Below, one piece after another: positions 1 through 6,939 of a stretch of DNA of 6,980 nucleotides. The notes under the pieces are model-generated. The model did no database searches. It was not told the origin of the DNA and saw only the letters and a program-made list of their open reading frames with translations. Within the stretch, counting starts at the first letter, position 1. Every line of letters starts with the position of its first letter. The position numbers and the translations under genes were made by a program. Location: positions 1-6,980 of the forward strand of contig QHRI01000057.1 in assembly GCA_003221375.1 (NCBI GenBank), given 5' to 3'. Origin of the DNA: Verrucomicrobiota bacterium. GTDB taxonomy: Bacteria > Verrucomicrobiota > Verrucomicrobiia > Chthoniobacterales > UBA10450.

Positions 1-1920
1 TCGAGAATCGCCCGGAGGCTCGACTGCTTTCTCGCGCCATTGCAAAAGACGCTGCGTGTTTGTGAATGCGCCTTCTTTCTCCGCATGTCCGGCGGCAGGA
101 AAGAAAAAGACTTCGGTCTCGATCTCTTCCGTTTTCAATTCGCCGCGCTCGATTTCGGCTGAGTCCCGCCAAAATCTGACTGGCTCGGTTTCGACCATGT
201 CGCGGATAACGAACCATTTCAGTTTTGCCATCGACCGTCGTTGCATGCGTGTATTCGGCGCGCCGACAGCCGAGTTCTGTCCGATCAGGAACATTCCTTC
301 CATTTTGCCGTCGGCCATTTCGTAAAGGTATTCGAAGAAGGAATGGTCGGCGGTAAGTTTCGGCAGCCAGTTATAACCGAAATCGTTCTCTGCAGTGGCG
401 TGTCTGCCGTAGTAAGCCTTTAACAAGCTGATGAAATACGCTGGCGTGTTCGACCAGAGCCCGGTCTTCGTCGTATGCCCATCGAGATATTTTTGCAGGG
501 TCTCTTCATCTCCGGCGCGCGGCATCGCCAGATAACCGGGTAAAATGTCATAGAGCGTGGGGATATCGGTCGAGCCCTGGATCGAAGCGTGGCCACGAAG
601 AGCGAGAATGCCGCCACCGGGCCGGCCAATATTTCCGAGTAAAAGCTGCAAGATCGAGGCAGTACGGATGATCTGAACGCCTTTGGAATGCTGCGTCCAG
701 CCAACGGCATAACAAATCGCCGCTGTTTTGTCCGGACCGGATGCCCTAACGAGTTCGTCAGCGACCTTGTGAAAAAGCGCCGGGGGAATGCCGCAAACTT
801 TTTCGACCATCTCCGGTGTATAGCGGGCGAAATGTCCCTTGAGCTTTTGGAAAACACATTGGGGATTTTGCAGAGTGAGGTCCCGTTCGGGATAGCTCAG
901 TCCTTCGCCCTTGTATTTCCAGCTTTCCATCTCATACGCCCGCCGGTTCTCGTTCCAGCCAGAGAAATAACCGTCTGCGTTATCTTCAGGATCGCCATAT
1001 TCATCGCGCAAAATGCAGGGCGCATTCGTGTAATGAACGACGTAATCCCGGAAGAAGAGTTCGTTTTCGATGACGTGATGGATAATGCCGCCAAGAAACG
1101 TGATGTCGCTGCCTGCGCGGATTGGCACCCAGATATTGGCCAGCGCGCTCGTGCGCGAGAACCTTGGATCGACATGGATTATGGTCGCGCCGCGCTCTTT
1201 GGCCTTCATCACCCAGCGGAAACCGACCGGGTGCGCTTCAGCCATCGACGAGCCTTCAATTAGAATGCAGTCCGCGTTGGCCAGGTCTTGTTGCGCCGTC
1301 GTAGCTCCGCCCCGGCCAAAAGAGGTGCCCAGACCGGGCACCGTGCTACTATGTCATATCCGGGCCTGGTTGGACACACAAACCATGCCCAGGCCAGCCG
1401 TGAAGAGTTTTTTGATGAGATAATTTTCCTCGTTATCGAGCGTGGCGCCGCCGAGATGGCAGATCGCAGTCGTATGATTAATTGTTGCGCCGTTCTCCTG
1501 TCTGATGAAAGTGCGCTTACGCGATTCCCAGACACGGTCTGCCACCATGTCCATCGCACGATCCATCGAAATTTCTGTCCACTGTTTCGCGCGCGGCGCG
1601 CGATATTTTATTTTCGTTTCAAGCTGCGAATGTGTGAGCAATTGATACGACGCTGCACCCTTTGGACAAAGATTCCCCTGGCTGATCGGACTTTCCGGAT
1701 CGCCTTCGATCGAAATCAATTTGCCGTCTTTGTGATAAACGAGCTGGCCGCAACCGACACCGCAATATGGGCAGATCGAGCGTGCGACCTTTGCGCCGTC
1801 GATCCTGGCGCGCATCGCACGCGTCTTGTCTGACATCGACTCGACGCCGGTACCATCCTTGCGCTCGCGAATTTGCCTAACGAGTGGCCATTTCGAAAGC
1901 AGCGCAAACATAGTCTCCAT
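1..1920 (-). CDS. fdnG: Selenocysteine-containing formate dehydrogenase, alpha (catalytic) subunit, 3' end off the window
   Basis: Molybdopterin (bis-MGD) enzyme oxidising formate to CO2. I translated the minus strand from ATG 1920 to base 1: the only in-frame stop is TGA at 1356-1354, codon 189. The N-terminal Fe4S4 motif CPYCGVGC (Cys50, Cys53, Cys57) is completed by Cys85, followed by the electron-transfer Lys87 (CPKG). Codon 189 lies in QARI-[TGA]-HSSTVPGLGTSFGRGG, which matches the Sec-His site of FdnG (QARVUHGPTV). Further family motifs follow the TGA: AEAHPVGFRWVMKAK, HVDPRFSRTSAL, GWTQHSKGVQ and LLLGNIGRPGGG, and RGHASIQG holds the likely active-site Arg442. The window holds 640 codons of an expected roughly 1000. 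No twin-arginine signal is seen; the N-terminus has a short WPLVRQ segment like that recalled from actinobacterial Sec-FDHs, so a cytoplasmic location is inferred. Start: ATG 1920 with GAAG six bases upstream; ATG 1911 is possible. The family is confident; the choice of fdnG over other fdh symbols is less so. Confidence 0.93.
1324..1342 (-). promoter_or_regulatory. Bacterial SECIS hairpin directing Sec insertion
   Basis: Downstream of the TGA the minus strand reads GGTGCCC-GGTCT-GGGCACC: a perfect 7-bp stem (1342-1336 with 1330-1324) closing the five-base loop GGTCT (1335-1331). The loop begins 18 bases after the TGA. E. coli fdhF, as I recall its sequence, also has 18 bases between its UGA and the loop GGUCU bound by SelB. 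The element is inside the coding sequence and encodes Val-Pro-Gly-Leu-Gly-Thr. One difference is that the bulged U beside the E. coli loop is absent; the stem here is uninterrupted. Function is inferred from position, loop sequence and spacing. Confidence 0.87.
1354..1356 (-). other. In-frame TGA read as selenocysteine (Sec189)
   Basis: The triplet is TGA on the minus strand. Clear formate dehydrogenase homology runs in the same frame before it (LDNEENYLIKKLFTA, NQARI) and after it (HSSTVPGLGTSFGRGG), so this is neither a frameshift nor the end of the gene. It falls on the molybdenum/tungsten-ligating Cys/Sec position of the family and is followed by the conserved His190. TGA acts as a normal stop in coxB, coxA, coxC, the beta-helix gene and the MFS remnant here, so a reassigned genetic code does not explain it. 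Confidence 0.93.
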
Positions 1921-2010
1921 CCATTTCTTCGCGGTTAGAGCGAGTTTCAGTTGCTTAAAAATGTCACGATCTAGTTAGCTGAACCAGCAAAAATAAACGC
2001 GTAGAGAGTG
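1921..2010 (-). other. Intergenic leader between MFS remnant and formate dehydrogenase
   Basis: These 90 bases separate the transporter stop (2011) from the formate dehydrogenase start (1920). The stretch is more A/T-rich than its flanks and could hold a promoter for the dehydrogenase. I could not identify a convincing -35/-10 pair, operator or T-run terminator. A GAAG just before ATG 1920 may act as a weak ribosome binding site. Confidence 0.3.
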
Positions 2011-2461
2011 TCACATCGATCGTTCACGCCGTGGCGGTTTGACAATGATTGGCAGCAGAATCGAAACGAACATCACGATGGCGATCACGTGGAGTGCGCC
2101 AGCATAATTTCCCGTGGTCTCGCGCATGCGCGCGATGTAAAGCGGCCCGAAAACGCTGGCAAAACTCCACGCAGTCAGCATCAACCCATAGATTGGCCCA
2201 ACGTTCTTCGGTCCGAAATAATCCGCCGTGAATGCGGGCATCGTGCCGAAGCCTCCGCCGTAACACATCAGAATGATAAAAGTGACGGTGGTCATCAACG
2301 TCGGCAGCGCAATGCTTGGAAGGAACCAAAAGAGAAAAACCTGCAGGATAAACATGACCGCGAAGGTGACTCGCCGTGTGATCAGATCTGAAAGCCACGC
2401 CAAAAGACGCGTCCGACCCGTTGCCAAGACTCGCGATTCCGACCATGCCGCCAGCTAAATC
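2011..2461 (-). pseudogene. C-terminal remnant of an OFA-type (oxalate/formate antiporter-like) MFS transporter, frameshifted
   Basis: The longest open piece (to stop TGA 2013-2011) reads AWLSDLITRRVTF, then hydrophobic helices and the family-like segments CYGGGFGTMPAF, ADYFGPKNVGPIYGLMLTAW and FGPLYIARMRETTG. This is the last third of a 12-helix MFS permease of the OxlT/OFA kind. Homology continues upstream in other frames: LAGGMVGIASLGNG up to about 2416, then GRVFW in a second frame (2414-2400), then AWLSD in the third. Two missing bases, near 2416-2414 and near 2400, would restore the expected LGNGxGRVFWAWLSD. The N-terminal roughly 250-280 residues are absent; homology stops at about 2461, next to the stop of the beta-helix gene. 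It lies just upstream of the formate dehydrogenase on the same strand, so the intact transporter may have moved formate or a related acid (inference). Sequencing error or a contig misjoin cannot be excluded. Confidence 0.82.
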
Positions 2462-2477
2462 GCAACTGGCGGTGCTT

Positions 2478-4190
2478 TCAGCCGCCGCTGCGCAGCGCGT
2501 CCAGCCGAGCGTTCAGGCGTGTCAGCAGATCTCGCCTCGAGGCCTCGTTCATCGGCCCGTCGTTAAGCAGTCGCTGATCAATTCGCGCGAGCGCTTCGTC
2601 CAGCGGATACGCCAGACGTGCCTTCAGCACGCGGAGTCGAATTTTCAGCCACGCGAAAACTGACGGTGGAACCGCGTCGTTGTCATTCAGTTCACGGAGC
2701 GCTCCCCGTGTGAAACGCATATCCCGCCGAATGTTCGCAATCGCGATCTGTCGGGGATCTTCAGCCGGTGTTGGCGACGGAGTTGGCGATGGGGGCGGGG
2801 TTGGCGATGGCGGTGGTGTTGGTGATGGGGGCGGCGTTGGCGGCGGCGTCGGCCGTGTTGGTGTTATGGCCGCTGCTTGCACCTCGAATGCGCCAATGTC
2901 ACTTCGCTCGTTCTTCACTCGATCAAAACCAAATCCGCGTTGATCGTAAGTCAGTGTCCGCTGAAAATCGTAGTTCGGATTGCCCGCGTCGATGGCCGCG
3001 CTGTCCGCCAGGAGCGCATGAGTAAAAGTCGGGCCGCCATTGTCCTGCAGCGGGCCAACCTTGGGATCGGTATTTATCTGATCACCTGCGGCGCTGAGGT
3101 AACCGGCACCGTTGTCGCTGCTGAGGTTGTAGCCATCCGAGACGATTTTACCCTGGTTACCAATGCTAAAAATGTTGCCGCCGGAGCCGGCGTTCAGGAT
3201 TGTGCTTCCTATATGCATGGTGCCTGCGGTCGTGAAGACATTGCCGCCGAAACCAGAGCTACTTGGGCCGTCAGCGGTATTGCCATTGATGGTGCTGTTG
3301 TGAATCACAATATTTCCACTGCTGTTAGTGATGCCGCCGCCATTACCAGGGAACACGCCGGTGCTGCCAGCCAGGTTGCCGCTGATTGTGCTGCTGGCGA
3401 TGGCAAGCGTTCCGCCGTTAAAGATACCGCCGCCTATGCCGCCGCTTTGAAGGCTACCGCTAGCCGTATTGCCTGTGACCGCACCGTTGGCGAAGTCCAG
3501 CGTACCGCTATTGCAGATGCCGCCGCCGAGACTGGTTTGTTGTGAGAAAGCGCTTCCGACGAAGTTGTCGCTGATAGTGGTTCGCGCGATTTGCATTGAG
3601 CCGGCGTTATAAATACCGCCGCCTTCATCAGCCCAATTGCCGCTGATGATGCTATCAGTGATGCCGATTTCTGCACCGCCGGCATTGTAGATGCCACCAC
3701 CGAGGCCGCCTTCTCGGGGCTCGCCAGCCTCGTTGTCACTGATACTGCAGCCTATGATCTTCAACACGCCGGAATTGTAAACGCCGCCACCTATGACCCC
3801 GTGTCCACCGTTGATCGCGAGTCCCGAAATCGTAACGAGTTCACCTGAAGCGATCTCCAAGACACGGCTCGACCGAGTGTTCTCAATGGACAACTTCTCA
3901 GCGCCGGGCCCATTAATTGTCACGTTCTTGTTCACCAGCAGCTCGCCGCTGCTGAGTTCGATGAAGCCAGAAACGCGCGCGGCGTCGATGGTGTCGCCGT
4001 CCCTGGCATCCGCTATCGCCTGACGCAGGGAGCCACGGCCGTTATCGTTGGTATTTGTTACGGTGATGGTATTTGCATGCACGCTGGCCACGGCGAACCC
4101 CAAACAGCCTGCGAGCAAAACCCTGCAACTTTTCACGGGTGCCGAGTGTTCAGTAAAAATCGTTCCGCGGCAAGCAGGAAACGAAATCAC
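2478..4190 (-). CDS. Exported right-handed beta-helix protein with choice-of-anchor-Q-like motif, Pro-rich linker and helical C-terminal domain
   Basis: 570 residues from GTG 4190. The hydrophobic stretch VLLAGCLGFAVASVHA ending near residue 39 is a signal peptide; GTG 4136 would give a more standard 21-residue signal (KSCRVLLAG...), so the start is uncertain and neither site has a clear Shine-Dalgarno. Residues 41-70 resemble the SLREAI-type opening of polymorphic outer-membrane-like proteins (TITVTNTNDNGRGSLRQAI). Residues about 85-345 hold irregular beta-helix coils with recurring GGGIYN/GGGIFN and STISGN-type motifs. Residues 375-437 (NTDPKVGPLQDNGG, SAAIDAGN, YDQRG, DIGAFE) match the end module of choice-of-anchor Q proteins. 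A Pro/Thr/Ser linker (about 443-477) leads to a charged, helix-forming tail (about 480-570) I do not recognise. Likely a surface or secreted protein; ligand unknown. No autotransporter barrel, LPXTG or PEP-CTERM signal is visible. Confidence 0.85.
   Translation of the reverse strand: MISFPACRGTIFTEHSAPVKSCRVLLAGCLGFAVASVHANTITVTNTNDNGRGSLRQAIADARDGDTIDAARVSGFIELSSGELLVNKNVTINGPGAEKLSIENTRSSRVLEIASGELVTISGLAINGGHGVIGGGVYNSGVLKIIGCSISDNEAGEPREGGLGGGIYNAGGAEIGITDSIISGNWADEGGGIYNAGSMQIARTTISDNFVGSAFSQQTSLGGGICNSGTLDFANGAVTGNTASGSLQSGGIGGGIFNGGTLAIASSTISGNLAGSTGVFPGNGGGITNSSGNIVIHNSTINGNTADGPSSSGFGGNVFTTAGTMHIGSTILNAGSGGNIFSIGNQGKIVSDGYNLSSDNGAGYLSAAGDQINTDPKVGPLQDNGGPTFTHALLADSAAIDAGNPNYDFQRTLTYDQRGFGFDRVKNERSDIGAFEVQAAAITPTRPTPPPTPPPSPTPPPSPTPPPSPTPSPTPAEDPRQIAIANIRRDMRFTRGALRELNDNDAVPPSVFAWLKIRLRVLKARLAYPLDEALARIDQRLLNDGPMNEASRRDLLTRLNARLDALRSGG
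2771..2848 (-). repeat. 18-bp imperfect tandem repeat encoding a Pro-Ser/Thr linker
   Basis: Three full 18-bp units (2783-2800, 2801-2818, 2819-2836), each beginning TTGGCGATGG or TTGGTGATGG on the plus strand, are flanked by partial copies at 2771-2782 and from 2837. On the coding strand they give repeated PPPSPT hexapeptides joining the beta-helix part to the C-terminal domain. Because the unit is six codons long, copy-number change would alter linker length without breaking the frame. Confidence 0.85.
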
Positions 4191-4280
4191 CAGAAATTTT
4201 GGAGCAGGTGATCCCGCGCAGATTTCGCAGTGATGCCAAATTGTTTTGCGCCTGACCTCGAAAACCGTTGACCCCGGCAG
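4191..4280 (-). other. Intergenic region after the oxidase operon
   Basis: These 90 bases lie between the coxD stop (TAG 4283-4281) and the first possible start of the beta-helix gene. No strong hairpin followed by a T-run is seen, so an intrinsic terminator is not supported and read-through into the beta-helix gene is possible. No confident promoter was recognised. Confidence 0.25.
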
Positions 4281-4574
4281 CTAATGATTCAACGGCACCC
4301 AGCCACGGGTGGAGTAATCCCCGAGTGTCAGGGAAATCAGAAATAGTAGCCAAATTACGCCGGCTACCGCTGCAAGATGCAAAAGGCGGCTGCTTCCCTT
4401 GATGTGCATGAAGAAAAGTGCAATCACGATCGCCTTGGCAATGGCTACCGCGAGCGCAACGATAAGATTAAACGGACCAAGATCGACGTAAGCGACGGCC
4501 CAGGTCAGGGCCAGCAGCGCCAGCAAGGCGATGCACGTCCACACGTAAACTTTCGGCCGGGCGACTGGTTCCAT
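4281..4574 (-). CDS. coxD: Cytochrome c oxidase subunit IV (prokaryotic COX4 family)
   Basis: A 97-residue membrane protein with three predicted helices (about 10-29, 36-56, 66-84). The segment AKAIVIALFFMHIKGSSRLL followed by LTLGDYSTRGW is characteristic of the small subunit IV (CtaF/CyoD-like) of bacterial heme-copper oxidases, thought to stabilise the complex. I chose ATG 4574 rather than the upstream in-frame ATG 4640: the preceding 22 residues are unlike the family and lie inside coxC, and ATG 4574 overlaps the coxC stop by one base (TGATG), which fits translational coupling. It is the last gene of the oxidase operon seen here. Confidence 0.88.
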   Translation of the reverse strand: MEPVARPKVYVWTCIALLALLALTWAVAYVDLGPFNLIVALAVAIAKAIVIALFFMHIKGSSRLLHLAAVAGVIWLLFLISLTLGDYSTRGWVPLNH

Positions 4575-5230
4575 CAGCGGTGTCCCACTAGATACAAGAG
4601 AGGAAATAGAAAAACCCAGACGATGTCGACGAAATGCCAATACAGACCAGCGATCTCGACTGTATTATGATTTCCGTGAGAAAATTTTCCGAGCCAAGCG
4701 AGCAATGCCAGCACCAGCATGATCCCGATACCGACAGTCACATGAATCGCGTGCAGCCCGGTCATTGCAAAATAAATCCAGAAAAATAGTTCGGCGTTGT
4801 GCGGATCGGCGCCGTGCCATTCGAAGTGTCTTCCGGGAATTAGATGATCCACATAGTCCTTGTGGTATTCGACACCCTTAATCGACACGAACACGCACCC
4901 CAACAAGGCCGTGCCGATCAGTAACCAGGTTAGTATCCGCCTTTGGTCGAGTTTTGCCGCGCGTACAGCCAGTGCCATCAACAGGCTGCTGATCAATAAT
5001 ACCGCCGTGTTCGTTCCGCCAAGAACGACGTCGAGCTTGCGACTCGTCTCCACGAACACCTGGCCATATGTGAAGCGATAGATCGTGTATCCGAGAAAAA
5101 GCCCGCCGAAAAACAGCACCTCGGTCGCGAGGAAAATCCACATGCCGAGCTTAGCCGCTTCCCGCTGTTGCTCGATGTTGTCGAATTGCTGGCCGACGAC
5201 AGGTTGCGATCGGAGAGTGGCTACTTCCAT
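4574..5230 (-). CDS. coxC: Cytochrome c oxidase subunit III
   Basis: 218 residues with five membrane helices (about 28-50, 68-90, 97-117, 147-178, 190-215), the short bacterial form lacking the first two helices of seven-helix subunit III. Family signatures are [19 protein letters not shown] with the conserved helix glutamate (Glu37), the loop [23 protein letters not shown], and the C-terminal [20 protein letters not shown]. Subunit III binds subunit I and supports proton uptake and long-term stability of the enzyme. It starts 23 bases after coxA and overlaps coxD by one base. No strong ribosome binding site precedes ATG 5230, so coupling to coxA translation is plausible. Confidence 0.95.
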   Translation of the reverse strand: MEVATLRSQPVVGQQFDNIEQQREAAKLGMWIFLATEVLFFGGLFLGYTIYRFTYGQVFVETSRKLDVVLGGTNTAVLLISSLLMALAVRAAKLDQRRILTWLLIGTALLGCVFVSIKGVEYHKDYVDHLIPGRHFEWHGADPHNAELFFWIYFAMTGLHAIHVTVGIGIMLVLALLAWLGKFSHGNHNTVEIAGLYWHFVDIVWVFLFPLLYLVGHR

Positions 5231-5253
5231 GGCGTTAGTTACCAGGGCGCGTT

Positions 5254-6939
5254 TCAGATGCTGGCGAGGTCAAGGTCGACATCTTTTTCGGCTGAGTACG
5301 AGTAAGGCGGTCCTGTCACGATCGGGGTTCGTTCGAAGTTGTGTTCAGGCGGTGGTGAAGGCGTTTGCCACTCCAAACCAGTCGCACGCCAAGGGTTTGG
5401 TCCTGCCACGCGACCATGCTTCCACGCCCAGATGAAATAAATCAGCGGCATCAAATATCCGACGCCCAGGATGGAAGCGCCGGCGGTTGAGAGCACGTGA
5501 TAAACTTGGAACTCCGGCGGATAAACGTGGTATCGCCGCGGCTGACCGAGATAACCGAGAATAAACTGCGGAAAGAAGGTCAGATTGAAGCCGATGAATG
5601 TGATCATGGCCGCGAGTTTGCCTGCAAACTCTGGATAGAGCCGTCCGGAAATTTTTGGCCACCAATAGTGAAGACCACCCATGAACGCCATCACCATTCC
5701 GCCTACCATGATGTAATGAAAATGAGCGATGACGAAATACGTGTCGTGTACATGAACATCAACCGCGAGCGCAGCCAGAAACAGCCCGGTCAAACCGCCG
5801 ATGGTAAAAAGACCAATGAAACCCAACGCGTAGAGCATCGGTGTTGCAAAATGAATCGACCCTTTGCGCAGCGTCGCCGTCCAATTGAAAACTTTTATGC
5901 CAGATGGAACGGCGACGAGAAAGCTAAGGATGGAGAAAACCATGCCGGCATAAACCGACTGACTCGAAACAAACATGTGGTGACCCCAAACAAGAAATCC
6001 GAGAACAGCGATCGCCATGCTGGCTGATCCGACCCAGGCGTAGCCGTAAATCGGTTTGCGCGAGAAGCAGGTAATCAATTCGCTGATTACACCCATTCCT
6101 GGCAAAATCATGATGTAGACAGCCGGGTGCGAATAGAACCAGAAGAGATGTTGGAATAAAACGGGATCGCCGCCCAGTTTTGGATCAAAGATCCCGACGC
6201 CCCAAAAGCGTTCCACGGACATCAGCGCGAGCGTGATCGCGAGAACCGGGGTAGCAAGTACCATGATCAAGCTGGTCGCGTAAAGCGACCAGACGAAGAG
6301 CGGCAATCGAAACCATGTCAGCCCCGGGGCGCGCATCTTGTGAGTCGTCACCATGAAATTCATGCCGGTTATGATGGTGGAGAACCCGGCCACAAAAACG
6401 CCGGCTGCCATCGAGATCACATGCGTGTTTGCGTAGGTGGTGCTGTAAGGCGTGTAGAAGGTCCAGCCAGTGTCCACGCCCCCATGGACCAGCGACCAAA
6501 GCGCAAGCGCACCACCGGCGACAAAAATGTACCAGCTCATCAGGTTGAGCTTCGGGAACGCAACATCGCGTGCGCCGATCATCATTGGCAGAACGAAATT
6601 GCCTAGCACTGTCGGAATGGAAGGAATGAGAAAGAACCAGACCATTAACACGCCGTGGATGGTGAAGAGCTTGTTGTAAGTTTCCGATGTCACCAGCTTC
6701 GGTTGAGGCGTAACGAGTTCGATCCGCATCAAAGCCGCGGCAATACTCGCGATCAGGAAAAAAACGAGGATTGTGAAGAGGTAAAGAAGACCGATTCGTT
6801 TGTGGTCTTTTGTCAGTAACCACGAACGTACTCCGTGGTGGACACTCAGATAATTGTCGCGTGCGAACTCACCCGGCCGCTCGACGATTGATTCAGTCGC
6901 GCTTCTCGCCGATCCGGACTCTGAAATCGTACTGTTCAT
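5254..6939 (-). CDS. coxA: Cytochrome c oxidase subunit I, A2-type heme-copper oxidase
   Basis: 561-residue catalytic subunit that reduces O2 to water and pumps protons across the cytoplasmic membrane. Visible ligands: His95 (HGVLMVWF) and His408 for the low-spin heme; His406 for the high-spin heme; His271, His320 and His321 for CuB; and Tyr275, the residue cross-linked to His271. D-channel residues Asn114, Asp125 and Asn132 (GN...[12 protein letters not shown]) and K-channel Ser346/Lys349 ([10 protein letters not shown]) are present. The helix VI glutamate (E286 of Rhodobacter) is replaced: the motif is YSHPAVY (269-275), the signature of A2-type enzymes such as the Rhodothermus caa3 oxidase, where Tyr-Ser is proposed to take over the proton path. 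ATG 6939 overlaps the coxB stop (ATGA). The C-terminus ends in an acidic tail, EKDVDLDL. Identity is very secure. Confidence 0.98.
   Translation of the reverse strand: MNSTISESGSARSATESIVERPGEFARDNYLSVHHGVRSWLLTKDHKRIGLLYLFTILVFFLIASIAAALMRIELVTPQPKLVTSETYNKLFTIHGVLMVWFFLIPSIPTVLGNFVLPMMIGARDVAFPKLNLMSWYIFVAGGALALWSLVHGGVDTGWTFYTPYSTTYANTHVISMAAGVFVAGFSTIITGMNFMVTTHKMRAPGLTWFRLPLFVWSLYATSLIMVLATPVLAITLALMSVERFWGVGIFDPKLGGDPVLFQHLFWFYSHPAVYIMILPGMGVISELITCFSRKPIYGYAWVGSASMAIAVLGFLVWGHHMFVSSQSVYAGMVFSILSFLVAVPSGIKVFNWTATLRKGSIHFATPMLYALGFIGLFTIGGLTGLFLAALAVDVHVHDTYFVIAHFHYIMVGGMVMAFMGGLHYWWPKISGRLYPEFAGKLAAMITFIGFNLTFFPQFILGYLGQPRRYHVYPPEFQVYHVLSTAGASILGVGYLMPLIYFIWAWKHGRVAGPNPWRATGLEWQTPSPPPEHNFERTPIVTGPPYSYSAEKDVDLDLASI

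Noticed and set aside
688..1263. Plus-strand open frame of 191 codons, and a similar one at 1288-1833
   Set aside because: Both lie antisense to the formate dehydrogenase and their translations show no domain-like pattern; they are shadows of its codon composition.
1354..1356. Reassigned genetic code (TGA as Trp or Gly) as the explanation of the in-frame TGA
   Set aside because: TGA terminates coxB, coxA, coxC, the beta-helix gene and the MFS frame in this same window at sensible gene ends, and tryptophan is encoded by TGG.
1354..1920. A stand-alone 188-residue gene ending at TGA 1354
   Set aside because: The same frame continues with unmistakable formate dehydrogenase sequence after the TGA, and a SECIS hairpin follows, so this is the first part of a selenoprotein rather than a complete short gene.
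2024..2446. Minus-strand 140-codon open frame overlapping the MFS remnant
   Set aside because: Only its first 14 or so residues belong to the transporter; after the frame change it is an out-of-frame reading of the real MFS sequence.
2771..2848. CRISPR array
   Set aside because: The repeats are contiguous 18-bp units without spacers and lie in frame in a Pro-rich coding region.
2877..3545. Plus-strand open frame of 222 codons, Ala/Val-rich
   Set aside because: It is antisense to the Gly/Asn-rich beta-helix repeats, and its Ala-rich repetitive translation is expected from reading those repeats backwards.
4574..4640. Upstream in-frame ATG at 4640 as the coxD start
   Set aside because: It would overlap coxC by 67 bases and add 22 residues unlike the family; ATG 4574 overlaps the coxC stop and gives a normal-length subunit IV.
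6185..6823. Minus-strand 212-codon open frame inside coxA
   Set aside because: It is a different frame of coxA, which is itself conserved throughout; the translation is His/Arg/Asp-rich without membrane character.
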